Below are positions 34,294-42,570 of a stretch of DNA of 42,570 bases, one piece after another (position 1 is the stretch's first letter; every line of letters starts with the position of its first letter). The position numbers and the translations under genes were made by a program. The DNA lies in contig DATFRC010000258.1 in NCBI GenBank assembly GCA_035263725.1, positions 1 through 42,570 on the forward strand. Direction: 5' to 3'. Below the pieces are notes generated by a model. That model had not been told where the DNA came from and searched no databases. It saw only the letters and a list, made by a program, of their open reading frames with translations. This DNA comes from DASXRA01 sp035263725 (GTDB lineage: Bacteria; Actinomycetota; Actinomycetes; Mycobacteriales; Jatrophihabitantaceae).

Positions 34294-34383
34294 CTAAGGC
34301 GCGCCCGGCTGATCGGTGCGCTCCCGAACGCACAAGCCCCAAGCGCCCATGCCAACAATGGCAACAATGGCAACGTCAATCAT
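34294..34383 (-). CDS. Possible 29-residue membrane peptide
   Basis: An ATG at 34383 preceded by a run of six G's (GGGGGGCACC) opens a 29-codon frame: MIDVAIVAIVGMGAWGLCV followed by a polar RERTDQPGAP tail. The first part could form one short transmembrane helix. It ends 30 bp upstream of the oxygenase start on the same strand. No family is recognised; chance is a real possibility at this length. Confidence 0.3.
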   Translation of the reverse strand: MIDVAIVAIVGMGAWGLCVRERTDQPGAP

Positions 34384-34496
34384 GGTGCCCCCCGATGTCC
34401 CCCGATAACGCGCTGGCACGTTGCCAAACGTCGCGCGCCGCCTCCGGACTTTACGCTTGCAACACCGCGTCTGCCAAGCCGAGACACGCCGCAAGG

Positions 34497-35680
34497 TCAG
34501 GCATGGCCGCTCGCCCGCAGCCTGGCCTCGGCGAGCAGCCGGCGCTCGTCGACCTTGTTCGACGACGTCATCGGCAGCACGTCAACGGTCTCGATCACGT
34601 CGGGCAGCATCGTCGCCGGTAGTCGTTCGCTCGTGGCACGGCCCAGCTCGGCCAGTGAGCGTTGCTCGACCGGGCCGCGCCCTGCGGTGACGACGAAGGC
34701 CGCGATGCCGAAGTCCCCGTCGTCGTCGTAGGCGACGCAGGTCGCGGCGGTGACGCCGGGCAGGGCGCACAGCACCTCGCCCAGCTCCACCAGCGAGATG
34801 CGCACCGCGTGCCGCTTCACCACCCCATCGGCGCGATCGACGTAGACGTAGTTGCCGTCGTGGTCGCGGCGGGCGAGATCGCCGGTGCGGTAGACAGTCT
34901 GTCCGGGGACGACGTCGGTGCGCAGCGCCTGCGCGGTTAACTTAGGCGCGCCCCAGTAGCCGGACATGAGCGGGCGCCGCCGATGTGCAGCTCGCCGACC
35001 CGGTCCGGCTCGTCGATGAGGCGTCCGTTCTCGTCTACGAGGTGGAACGTGCTGTCCGGATGGGGCTTCCCGATCGAGATGGCCCCGCCCCGGGCGAGAA
35101 CCTCGCGGGTGATCTCGAAGTGGCTCACCGCGAATCGTGGTCTCGGTGGGGCCATACTGGTTGAACAAGCGAACCCGCGGCGCAGTGTCCCACAGCTTCG
35201 CAATGTCGGACGCCGGGCAGGCCTCGCCGCCCAGCGGCAGGATGTCCAGCGCGCTGTCGGCGAGGCCAGCGAGGTGCGGGCTGGCCAACAGCAGCCGCAG
35301 GTAGCTGGGGGAGAGGCCGGTGAGCGTGATCCGCTCGCGGGCGAGCGTCCGGAAGAAGTAGCGGCGGAACAGCTGTGACTCGCCGGGCGGGATGACCAGC
35401 GACCCGCCCGCGGCCACCGGCGGGAACAGGGTGGCGAACGAGCCGTCGAAGTGGAACGGCGACACGCACAGCGCGCGTGTGGTCCGATCGAGCCCGACCA
35501 TGTCGTTCCAGGACCAGACCGCCGTCGCGAATGCGCGGCGTCCGAGACGACACCCTTGGGTGTGCCTGTCGTGCCGGAGGTGTAGATGGCGTACGCGGGC
35601 CGGTCGGCGGGATCGACCGGCCGAGTACCGAGCCGAGGATGTCGCGGACCGCGATCGGGAGGTTCGGGCCTCGTCGTCAA
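34497..35680 (-). pseudogene. Broken amino-acid adenylation (AMP-binding) domain gene
   Basis: Adenylation core motifs are spread over two reading frames: YAIYTSGTTGTPKGVV (A3) in one, FHFDGSFATLFPP and NQYGPTETTI (A4, A5) in the second, KPHPDSTFHLVDENGRLIDEPDRVGELHIGGA back in the first, and YRTGDLARRDHDGNYVYVDRADG and SSNKVDERRL (A7, A8, A10) in the second. Three shifts, near 35540, 35130 and 34975, are needed. The N-terminal A1-A2 part is missing. No carrier or condensation domain is seen. The gene probably once activated an amino acid for decorating the polysaccharide. Sequencing error could explain single shifts but not the missing start. Confidence 0.8.
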
Positions 35681-35803
35681 ATCACATCAGCCACACCAGC
35701 AACAGCCCTTGGAATCAGCCATCTAGCCAAACCGCCGCGCGTGCCACATACTCTGTGCGTTCGGCGCGACCAGGGGGAAGCGCCGGGACAATCGGGGGAT
35801 TCA

Positions 35804-36892
35804 GTGGCAACACTCGCGGCTGGCTTCGCCCAGCGCCGGAATAGTCTTAACTTCTTGCGCCTCGTGTTCGCACTGATGGTGATCGTGTCGCACACGTGGC
35901 CGATCGGCGGCTACGGCAACGACCCGCGAATCGCCGGCGAGAAACTCGGCACCTGGGCGGTTGCCGGGTTCTTCGCGATTTCCGGTTACCTCATCGCCAA
36001 GAGCCGTCTGCACGGCACCATGAGCACGTTCCTGGCGCGGCGCGTGCTGCGCATCTATCCGGGCTACCTGGCCTGTCTGGTCGTCGTGGCGTTCGCTTTC
36101 GCGCCCGTGTCAGCGGCGATCGGTCCCGGCTCGGTCCGCTGGCCGAGCGCGTTCTCGTACGTCTTCGACAACCTGCTGCTCAAAGTGCACCAGTACAGCA
36201 TCAGCGGCACTCTGACACGCGTACCGAACGGCCCCGCATGGAACGGCTCGTTGTGGACCCTGATCTACGAGTTCGGCTGCTATCTGGCCGTCGGAGTGCT
36301 GCTGGGCGTCGCCGCCCGCCGGCACCGCTCCGTGGTCGTCGCGGCGTTTGTTGCGACAGCGGGGCTGTACGTCGTGGAGCGGCATCTCGGCCAGGAAAAC
36401 AGCATGCTCGGAGTGGTCGCCTTCCTCAGCGCTGTCTTCTTCGCCGGCTCGGTCATGGCTGTCTTTGCCGACCGCGTCCCGCTCGACGGGCGGATCGGCA
36501 TCCTCGCGATCGGGATCGCGGCGGTCAGCGCGGAGCTGGGCGCAATCCCGTGGCTCGGAGCGCTGCCGATCGCATACGTGTGCATGTGGCTCGGTGCCGT
36601 GCTGCCATTCCACAAGGTCGGCCGGCTCAACGACTTCTCGTACGGCGTCTACATCTACGCGTTCCCGGTACAGCAGACGATCATGGTGGTGCTAGGTCGA
36701 CATCGGCTTCCGGTCGGCGTCACGGTCATCCTCTCCGTCGTGTTCACACTGCCGTTCGCCGTCGCGAGCTGGTTCGTCGTCGAGAAGAGGGCCCTGGCGT
36801 TGAAGGATCGGCTCGGCGCGTCGCCGCGTCCCGTCAAGCCGACAGCCCGCCATCGCGCGACGACCAGGATCGCCGGCGTCGAGACACAGTAA
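35804..36892 (+). CDS. Acyltransferase family 3 (OafA/YrhL-like)
   Basis: The 362-residue integral membrane protein has about 10 helices. The family start is clear (RRNSLNFLRLVFALMVIVSHTWPIGG, with the conserved His at about residue 31), followed by GTWAVAGFFAISGYLIAKS, RRVLRIYPGYL and WNGSLWTLIYEFGCYL. Such enzymes O-acetylate or succinylate sugars of surface polysaccharides. GTG 35804 follows GGGGGA by 4 nt; a much longer open frame to 35477 overlaps the adenylation remnant and was rejected. It is the first gene of a plus-strand pair with the deacetylase. Confidence 0.9.
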   Translation: MATLAAGFAQRRNSLNFLRLVFALMVIVSHTWPIGGYGNDPRIAGEKLGTWAVAGFFAISGYLIAKSRLHGTMSTFLARRVLRIYPGYLACLVVVAFAFAPVSAAIGPGSVRWPSAFSYVFDNLLLKVHQYSISGTLTRVPNGPAWNGSLWTLIYEFGCYLAVGVLLGVAARRHRSVVVAAFVATAGLYVVERHLGQENSMLGVVAFLSAVFFAGSVMAVFADRVPLDGRIGILAIGIAAVSAELGAIPWLGALPIAYVCMWLGAVLPFHKVGRLNDFSYGVYIYAFPVQQTIMVVLGRHRLPVGVTVILSVVFTLPFAVASWFVVEKRALALKDRLGASPRPVKPTARHRATTRIAGVETQ

Positions 36893-36958
36893 GGATGTGC
36901 ATGAGAGGCACACCTGCCACGCACCACGATTCTCAACACCAGCGGCCGGAGGCGAGTC

Positions 36959-37621
36959 GTGCAGCGCCAGACGAACATCTGCTTTCATGGCATCGGCACG
37001 CCGAACCGGGAACTCGAACCCGGTGAGCGAAAGTACTGGGTCAGCACGGATCAGTTCGACGAAATCCTCGGCTACCTTGCGGAGACACCGAATGTGCAGA
37101 TCAGCTTTGACGACGGGAACGCGTCCGACGCGGCGATCGCACTCCCGGCTCTGACCGGGCACGGCCTGCGGGCGGCGTTCTTCCCGGTCGCCGCCCGCAT
37201 CGGCCGCACCGGCAGCATCGACCGCGACGGCCTGCGCGCTCTCGTCCAGCAGGGTATGGACATCGGCTCGCACGGGATGCGGCACCGGAGCTGGCGGCGG
37301 CTCCCTGATGCTGATCTCGACGAGGAGCTGGTTCTTGCCCGAGCGCTTATCGCGGAGGAATCCGGGACAACTGTAGACACGGCCGCGTGCCCCCTCGGCG
37401 AGTACGACAGACGGGTGCTGGCCCGGCTACGCAAGCTCGGGTACTCGCGGGTCTTCACCAGTGACCGGTGCGCCGCGCGTCCGGCGTCGTGGCTGCAGCC
37501 GCGTTATAGCGTCACGGAGGACGACAGTCCGGGGACGATCCGTGCGGCTGTCGAGCAGCACAGCCGACCGATCGAGGCCTCGGTGTCGTTCGGGAAGCGG
37601 GCGATGAAGCGCTGGCGGTGA
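36959..37621 (+). CDS. Polysaccharide deacetylase (NodB-type, CE4)
   Basis: The 220-residue protein shows the NodB catalytic motifs: ISFDDGNASD (general base and metal Asp), GSHGMRHRSW (HxxxH metal ligands), and ACPLGEYDRRV for the motif-3 position. CE4 enzymes remove N- or O-acetyl groups from sugars. No signal peptide is evident, suggesting a cytoplasmic role on lipid-linked or nucleotide sugars, as in many EPS loci. GTG 36959 follows GGAGG. Having both an acyltransferase and a deacetylase side by side suggests adjustable acetylation of the polymer. Confidence 0.88.
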   Translation: MQRQTNICFHGIGTPNRELEPGERKYWVSTDQFDEILGYLAETPNVQISFDDGNASDAAIALPALTGHGLRAAFFPVAARIGRTGSIDRDGLRALVQQGMDIGSHGMRHRSWRRLPDADLDEELVLARALIAEESGTTVDTAACPLGEYDRRVLARLRKLGYSRVFTSDRCAARPASWLQPRYSVTEDDSPGTIRAAVEQHSRPIEASVSFGKRAMKRWR

Positions 37622-37646
37622 CTGCGGGCCGCGCCAGTAAGCCGGG

Positions 37647-39341
37647 TCAGGCTTGTGCGGCAATGGATTCCGCGTTGACCTCCCAGATAGACCGCACGCC
37701 GCACGTCTCGCGCAAGGCGTCGAGCACGTCAGCGCGGCGCGCGTGGTCGAACATCGAGTGATCCATGCCGTCCACGAGCAGCATGGCAACGTCACCCCGC
37801 CCGACTAGCCGGCCTAGATCGCGACCGGCCAGTGCCTGCAAGTCGACAAGCCCCTCGTCGTCCACGGAGTAGACCAGCTGTACCCGGCTCCCTCGGGCAG
37901 CGGCCCGGCGCAAGTGGTGGGTCGGCGAGGGGAACAGACCTAGGCGATCCAGCGCCGTCCACACCCATTCAGGCAGCCGGCGCATGGCGGCGCGCACCGG
38001 CCGCTTGCCGACCGCCTCCGCGGTCAGCGCCCACAGCCGACGCCGCCACGGACCCATGCCGAGATCGGCCAGATAGCATAGCGGCGGGTTGATCGCGAAC
38101 ACCGTGTCGAGACCATCGCCATACGCTGCGGTACGGACGGAGATCTGCCCGCCGGTGCACAGGCCGACCGCGGTAACGCTCCGGACGCCGCGTCGGCGCA
38201 GGAACTCGGCGGCCGCCAGCAGCTCGGCGCCGGAGGTACGCGGCACCCCGCGCTCGCGACGCACCACCCGATCGCGCCGCATCCACCAGCGTCGCGGATC
38301 GGGGCTGTTGCCCAGGCCGGAGAAGTCGAGCCGCAACGACGTCACGCCGTCGGCGGCCAACGTCCGGGCGAACTCGACCCACGCCCGCCCAGGCCCGGCG
38401 GCCGTGGCCACGCCGTTGTTGAGCAAGAGCAGTCCGGCCTGCGACGGCTCCCCGACCGGCCGGGTCAGCACGCCATAGAGCCCCTGTGGCGGGATGCTGA
38501 CGATCTCCTCCTGGATGACTCCGTCGTCGAGCCACCGCGCCGGATCACCTATCGACGCGGGCTCCTTGGTCGGTGTCGCTGCTGACGCGTTGTGGATCCA
38601 GTCACACAGTCCCTCGACAAGGCGCACCGGCACCTTGACCATCTCGGCGTCTTGCTCCAACACCTCCGACGTGCCGTCCAGCTCGAGCAGCACCGGGTGC
38701 ACCCCGGCCGCGGCCAGCTCGTCGGCCGTCGCCTCGGCGTCGCGCCAGCCGGGGCTCTGCAGGAGCGCGGTGGTCACGGGCCGCACGCCGGCCAGCGGAT
38801 TCCACGCCTTGATGGCCCCGACGGCGGCGGCAGACAGCCGATGACCGACAACGTTCAGCGAGCCGTCGCCCGGGATGCCGCCGGGCGTGATCGCCGCCTG
38901 CGCCCGCAACTCGCGCCAGTAACGGCGACCGGACGTCACCGGTGCCCACGCTGCGACCGGGCCGAGATCTGGATCGTCACGGGTGGCGGCCAGCGCGAGC
39001 GCGCCACCCAGCCGCAACCCGACCACGGCCGGACGCCGGACACCGAGGCGGCGCAGCTCCGCGACACCGGCCCGGACGCTGTCCTGCCAGCGGTCTGGCA
39101 GGTCGGCTTCGGTGACTAGCCCGGACGATGCGCCCGCGCCTTCGTAGTCGAACCGCAGCACCAGGTGGCCGCGCGAGGCCAGCCGGTCGGCGATGGTGCG
39201 CAGGGTGCGGTGGGCGCAGCCTGCCTCGTAGCCGAACGGGGCGCAGATGAGCACCCCGCCGACCGGCGGGCGCACCGGCCGATGCAGGAAGCCGGCCAGC
39301 GGCTGTTCCCGGGAACCGAACCAGATGGGCAATGGCGTCAT
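37647..39341 (-). CDS. Two-domain alpha/beta hydrolase lacking a Ser nucleophile
   Basis: The 564-residue protein has two alpha/beta-hydrolase units (about 1-250 and 275-564). The nucleophile elbow GxSxG reads VVGLRLGG in the first unit (Arg at 110) and AVGLCTGG in the second (Cys at 395). The second has a likely catalytic His in DGMDHSMFDH. The first resembles the hydrolases linked to exosortase/EPS loci, which also read GLRLG. It has no signal peptide. ATG 39341 overlaps the flippase stop by 4 bp; the longer frame to 40385 is a shadow of the flippase. The role is probably thioester or ester transfer on the lipid-linked unit (inference). Confidence 0.8.
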   Translation of the reverse strand: MTPLPIWFGSREQPLAGFLHRPVRPPVGGVLICAPFGYEAGCAHRTLRTIADRLASRGHLVLRFDYEGAGASSGLVTEADLPDRWQDSVRAGVAELRRLGVRRPAVVGLRLGGALALAATRDDPDLGPVAAWAPVTSGRRYWRELRAQAAITPGGIPGDGSLNVVGHRLSAAAVGAIKAWNPLAGVRPVTTALLQSPGWRDAEATADELAAAGVHPVLLELDGTSEVLEQDAEMVKVPVRLVEGLCDWIHNASAATPTKEPASIGDPARWLDDGVIQEEIVSIPPQGLYGVLTRPVGEPSQAGLLLLNNGVATAAGPGRAWVEFARTLAADGVTSLRLDFSGLGNSPDPRRWWMRRDRVVRRERGVPRTSGAELLAAAEFLRRRGVRSVTAVGLCTGGQISVRTAAYGDGLDTVFAINPPLCYLADLGMGPWRRRLWALTAEAVGKRPVRAAMRRLPEWVWTALDRLGLFPSPTHHLRRAAARGSRVQLVYSVDDEGLVDLQALAGRDLGRLVGRGDVAMLLVDGMDHSMFDHARRADVLDALRETCGVRSIWEVNAESIAAQA

Positions 39342-41038
39342 CGGCGAAACTCCGCGGTGTCGACTTGTGAGAGCCAGATACGTTGGGTCGGCGCGTCGGC
39401 GAACGCGAGCGCGAGGGTCGCCTCGTGCCGGCGGCGCAGCTCTTCGACGCTGAAGCTGGCGGCTCCGTAGGCGTGCCGGCCCGGGGCCCGGCTCGGGCGC
39501 GCCGATGCGGTGGTTTCGGCAGCGGCGGGCTGCACTGCGGCGCGTTCGCCGTCCTTGCGCCAGTACATATCGTGCAACCGGCGGCTCAGTGGGAGGAGCC
39601 AGCGTCCTGCGACCAGTGCGTAGGTGAGCAGCCCGGCGACGAGCCCCAGCAGCAGCTTCGCCGGCGGCGCCTCGACCGGTAGCGTCGCGGCGTACGCAGC
39701 GCCGGCAGCGCACAAAGACGCGCCAAGAGGTGGTAGCAGCGCATCGCGCACCGCCGAGAGGCGCACCGGTGTCGCGCGCTTCGTGACGATCATGTAGAGC
39801 GGGATGACCACCAGCGTGACGACCGCAGCGTGCGCCACGCCTGCGCCAGTGATACCCCATCGCTGGACGCATACGACCATCACCGGCACGAGCACCGCCA
39901 GCCAGGCGACCTGGATCGCGAACAGCCAGCGGGTCAAGCCCAACGCGATAGTCAGGTCCGAGAACAGCGTCAGCACGGTGCGCGCGGCCCCGAAGATCGA
40001 CAGGACCACGAGTGCCGCCCACGCCGGGTACCACCGATGGCCGTACACCGTGTCGATGAGCGGCCCAGCGAGCACGGAGCAGAGCGCGCACACCGGGAAC
40101 GACAGTGCCGTGACCGCCGACAGTCCGGCAGCCAGGTGCCGGGTCAGCTCCCTCGGCGAATGACGCACCCGGGACAGGGTCGGCAACGTGACGCTGATCA
40201 GCACCGCACTGAAGATTGTCACCGGCCAGCCGGCAATGCTGAACGCCAAGTTGTAGTAGCCGAGTTGGCGAGGCCCTAGCGCGTGGCCGACCACGGCGAA
40301 GTCGACGTTCGCGATCACCATCATCAGCAGGTTCGAAGCGGCGAGCGGCAATCCGAATGCCAGCAGCGGTTTGGCTACGCGCCAATGGAATCCCGGCCAG
40401 TAGTGCTCCGGCGCCATCCAGGTGATCATGACGACGGTGACGACCTGCCCTGCCACCCGGGACACCGCGAGGCCCATCACCGGATGGCCCAACAAGACGA
40501 GCACGATCATGCTCGCAGTCGAGCTGACGAGGAAGGCAGCGTCGATGATGAAGCGCTGCCGCTGCATGAAGTCACGCGTCATCAGGGCGGCGGGCACGGC
40601 GCTGAACCCGGCAAGCAACACGAACAGGGCTAGGACGCGTATCGCGGCGGTCGCCTCCGCGGAGCCGAGCAGCTCGGCCAGTGTCGGCGCGAAGATCACC
40701 ATCAGTCCGGCGAGCACGCTGGCGTTCGCGAGGCTGAGCGTGAAGATCGTCGGCGCGATCTCCCGGGAGCGCTCGTGTTCGCGCACGATCGCCGAGCTGA
40801 GCCCGAGTTCGGCGAAGCTCATCGCGATGTTGAAGACGGTCACGGCGACGACGAAGACGCCGAAGTCATGTGGGGCGATCAGCCGCGCCGCGACGAGGCT
40901 CACCACGAAGGTGGCCACCCGCAACGTGCCGGCGTTGAGTGCGCTCCACAGGGCGCCGGTGCCGACCTTGCGCCCCACCAAGGGCGGCGCGGCGATTTCG
41001 GCCGGGGCGGGGCCCGCCTCGACCGTTGCCCCGGTCAT
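39338..41038 (-). CDS. Wzx-type polysaccharide flippase with C-terminal tail
   Basis: The 566-residue protein has about 12-14 transmembrane helices of the polysaccharide-transport/MATE-like type. Typical segments are VARLIAPHDFGVFVVAVTVFNIAMSFAELGLSSAIV and ALGPRQLGYYNLAFSIAGWPVTIFSAVL. It should flip lipid-linked repeat units to the outside. After the last helix comes a polar tail of about 75 residues (from about 490: LHDMYWRKDGERAAVQPAAAE...), which is not usual and may contact a partner. The ATG at 41038 overlaps the metY stop, and the stop overlaps the hydrolase start, so three genes are translationally coupled. Confidence 0.88.
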   Translation of the reverse strand: MTGATVEAGPAPAEIAAPPLVGRKVGTGALWSALNAGTLRVATFVVSLVAARLIAPHDFGVFVVAVTVFNIAMSFAELGLSSAIVREHERSREIAPTIFTLSLANASVLAGLMVIFAPTLAELLGSAEATAAIRVLALFVLLAGFSAVPAALMTRDFMQRQRFIIDAAFLVSSTASMIVLVLLGHPVMGLAVSRVAGQVVTVVMITWMAPEHYWPGFHWRVAKPLLAFGLPLAASNLLMMVIANVDFAVVGHALGPRQLGYYNLAFSIAGWPVTIFSAVLISVTLPTLSRVRHSPRELTRHLAAGLSAVTALSFPVCALCSVLAGPLIDTVYGHRWYPAWAALVVLSIFGAARTVLTLFSDLTIALGLTRWLFAIQVAWLAVLVPVMVVCVQRWGITGAGVAHAAVVTLVVIPLYMIVTKRATPVRLSAVRDALLPPLGASLCAAGAAYAATLPVEAPPAKLLLGLVAGLLTYALVAGRWLLPLSRRLHDMYWRKDGERAAVQPAAAETTASARPSRAPGRHAYGAASFSVEELRRRHEATLALAFADAPTQRIWLSQVDTAEFRR

Positions 41039-42318
41039 GGCGATGATCGAGTCGCGATCGCCAGAGCCTGGTCGATGTCCTCGAGGAGGTCGTCGATGTG
41101 CTCCAAGCCGACCGACAGGCGAATCGTCTCCGGCTCGATGCCGGCGGCACGCAGTTCGGCCGGTTTCAGCTGGCGATGCGTCGTGGACGCCGAGTGGCTG
41201 ACCAGGGACTTGGCATCGCCGAGGTTGACCAATCGCTTGAACAGCTTGACCGAGTCGAAGAACCGGATCGCGGCGTCGTAACCGCCCTTCGGCCCGAACG
41301 TGAGGATGGACGGGACGCGCCCCTTGAGGTAGCGCTGCGCCAACTCGTAGTACGCATGGTCGGGGAATCCGGCGTAGCCGACCCAGTCGACGCGCGGATC
41401 CTCGCGCAGCGCCGTAGCGATCATCCGTGCGTTCGTCTCGTGGCGGTCGAGCCGCAGCGGCAGCGTTTCGAGGCCCTGCAGGATAAGGAAGGCGTTGAAC
41501 GGCGCCAGCGTCGAGCCGGTGTTGCGGAGCGGCACACTGCGCGCGCGCACCACGAACGCCGTGTCCGGGAAGTCAGCCCCGAACACTACGCCGTGAAATG
41601 CCGGCTCAGGCGTGTTGAACATGGGGAACCGGTCGGCATGCTCTGTCCACGGGAACCGTCCCGAGTCGATGATCGCGCCGCCCAGGGTCGTGCCGTGTCC
41701 GCCGATGAACTTGGTGAGCGACTCAATCACGATGTCGGCGCCGTAATCGATCGGCTTCAGCATGAGCGGCGTGGCGACCGTGTTGTCCGCGATCAGTGGG
41801 ACGCCGCGTGCGTGCGCGACTGCCGCCACCTCCTCGAGGTCGATCACGTTGCCCGCCGGGTTGCCGACCGTCTCGCAGAACACGGCTCGGGTCTGGTCGT
41901 CGATCAACGCGGCGAGCGACTCGGCCCGGTCGTCGGCGGCGAAACGCACCTCGATGCCGATCGGCGGCAGCAAGTGCGCGAAGTACGTGTAGGTCGACCC
42001 GTAGAGCTGCGGCGTGGTGACGATGTTCGTGCCGGCGGTCGCCAGGTTCAGCACCGCATAGCTGATCGCGGCCATGCCGGAGCTCACGGTCAGCGCCGCC
42101 GTGCCGCCCTCGAGCGCAGCCAGCCGCTGCTCGAGCACCTGGTTCGTCGGGTTGTTGATGCGGTTGTAGTGGAAGCCCGGGCTCTCCAGGTCGAAGATCG
42201 CGCCGGCATGCTCGTGATCGATGAAGTCATGCGCGATCGTCTGGTAGATCGGGACGGCGACCGCCCGGGTCGAATCAGCCTCGTACCCGCCGTGGATCGC
42301 AATCGTCTCGTCGTGCAC
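41035..42318 (-). CDS. metY: O-acetylhomoserine sulfhydrylase (MetY-type)
   Basis: The 427-residue Cys/Met-metabolism PLP enzyme begins ETIAIHGGYEADSTRAVAVPIYQT and has the PLP lysine in IESLTKFIGGHGTTLGG. The C-terminal SLVSHSASTTHRQL and RLSVGLEHIDDLLEDI complete the family pattern. It makes homocysteine from O-acetylhomoserine and sulfide; some homologues act on other gamma-substituted substrates. No metX lies beside it, as is common elsewhere; instead it overlaps the flippase gene by 4 bp. GTG 42318 starts 7 bp after the upstream stop. Confidence 0.92.
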   Translation of the reverse strand: MHDETIAIHGGYEADSTRAVAVPIYQTIAHDFIDHEHAGAIFDLESPGFHYNRINNPTNQVLEQRLAALEGGTAALTVSSGMAAISYAVLNLATAGTNIVTTPQLYGSTYTYFAHLLPPIGIEVRFAADDRAESLAALIDDQTRAVFCETVGNPAGNVIDLEEVAAVAHARGVPLIADNTVATPLMLKPIDYGADIVIESLTKFIGGHGTTLGGAIIDSGRFPWTEHADRFPMFNTPEPAFHGVVFGADFPDTAFVVRARSVPLRNTGSTLAPFNAFLILQGLETLPLRLDRHETNARMIATALREDPRVDWVGYAGFPDHAYYELAQRYLKGRVPSILTFGPKGGYDAAIRFFDSVKLFKRLVNLGDAKSLVSHSASTTHRQLKPAELRAAGIEPETIRLSVGLEHIDDLLEDIDQALAIATRSSP

Positions 42319-42325
42319 TAGGAGA

Positions 42326-42570
42326 TCACCCCGTCACCGCGCGTGAGCCCACCCGACGCCGCACGTCGAGCAGCCAGTTCGCATAGAGCTGCACGGCGGG
42401 CCTGCGCCAGGGGCTGCTTACCAGCTTCAGCAACTCCCGGGTCGGGAACTGCTCGATCAGTTCCGGATTGCGCGCACCGGCAGTCGCCGCGGCGCGCAGC
42501 TCGCTGAGCATGGTCTGCGCAGCCGGTGGGAAGTACCCGGCCGGCACGGCGGGATAGCCTTCCCGCTCGC
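42326..42570 (-). CDS. C-terminal fragment of unknown protein, 5' end outside window
   Basis: The minus strand is open from the window edge to a TGA at 42326 (about 81 residues). It reads EREGYPAVPAGYFPPAAQTMLSEL at the start and ends LVSSPWRRPAVQLYANWLLDVRRRVGSRAVTG. The pattern of Trp, Arg and amphipathic helices is protein-like, and the 7-bp gap to metY supports a real upstream gene in the same operon. I do not recognise the family from this end alone. Confidence 0.6.
   Translation of the reverse strand, partial: EREGYPAVPAGYFPPAAQTMLSELRAAATAGARNPELIEQFPTRELLKLVSSPWRRPAVQLYANWLLDVRRRVGSRAVTG

Noticed and set aside
29290..35800. Shared GGGGGAAGCG stretch before the sugar transferase and the acyltransferase
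   Set aside because: The match is about 10 bp of G-rich sequence; too short and of too low complexity to call a common regulatory element.
39342..40385. N-terminal extension of the two-domain hydrolase to 912 residues
   Set aside because: The added part is Arg-rich shadow of the flippase in another frame; the ATG at 39341 starts the family-like sequence and overlaps the flippase stop.

Overview
The window comes from a high-GC actinobacterium. The gene set fits this: a secreted RpfB-type resuscitation factor, a protein O-mannosyltransferase beside rsmI, an Ada-AlkA fusion, and frequent GTG/TTG starts. Many start codons sit 6 to 8 nt behind a TANNNT -10 hexamer, which is the layout of leaderless mRNAs. 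The order pmt, rsmI, metG, tatD, rpfB, rsmA, with ispE, prs, glmU, rplY, pth and a TetR gene close by, matches the conserved block around Rv1002c-Rv1019 of mycobacteria, but parts are inverted or moved. The genus cannot be named from the sequence alone.

Region 1 (1-9.5 kb): a DUF1446/AtuA-family gene cut by the window edge, then pmt divergent from rsmI over a 24-bp bidirectional promoter, metG overlapping tatD, and two paralogous cell-wall hydrolases in tandem. The hydrolases share a DUF348x3-G5 stalk but end in different lysozyme-like modules. Region 2 (9.5-14 kb): rsmA, a VapBC module with an intact active site, the prs-glmU pair, and a second PIN gene that looks decayed. Region 3 (14-23 kb): an MFS transporter divergent from an ArsR-type regulator, a PLP dehydratase, tRNA-Gln, a fatty-acid desaturase with its own TetR regulator, ispE divergent from a Rid-family gene, rplY-pth, and a TetR/azoreductase pair whose face-to-face promoters each carry the same 14-bp palindrome. 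Region 4 (23-29 kb): an alkylation-repair pair (ada-alkA, ogt), a membrane-anchored unknown protein, and PEP carboxylase.

Region 5 (29.2-42.6 kb) is a surface-polysaccharide locus. It holds a polyprenyl-phosphate sugar transferase with a long structured leader, a double GT2 glycosyltransferase, a low-GC 2OG-Fe(II) oxygenase next to an IS3 orfA remnant, a broken adenylation-domain gene, an acyltransferase-3, a polysaccharide deacetylase, a two-domain alpha/beta hydrolase without the usual Ser nucleophile, a Wzx-like flippase, and metY. The last genes overlap by 4 bp in an apparent operon metY > flippase > hydrolase. The adenylation gene and the IS remnant show that the locus is being remodelled.

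Two dispersed repeat families occur: a 47-bp palindromic element in opposite orientations at 9.4 and 21.7 kb, and a GGCTCTTCGCGC-type repeat near 4.0 and 19.0 kb. The best leads for new biology are the module-swapped Rpf pair, the TetR/azoreductase switch, the desaturase-TetR operator pair, and the hydrolase-flippase-MetY operon. No CRISPR array, rRNA, prophage or replication origin was seen.
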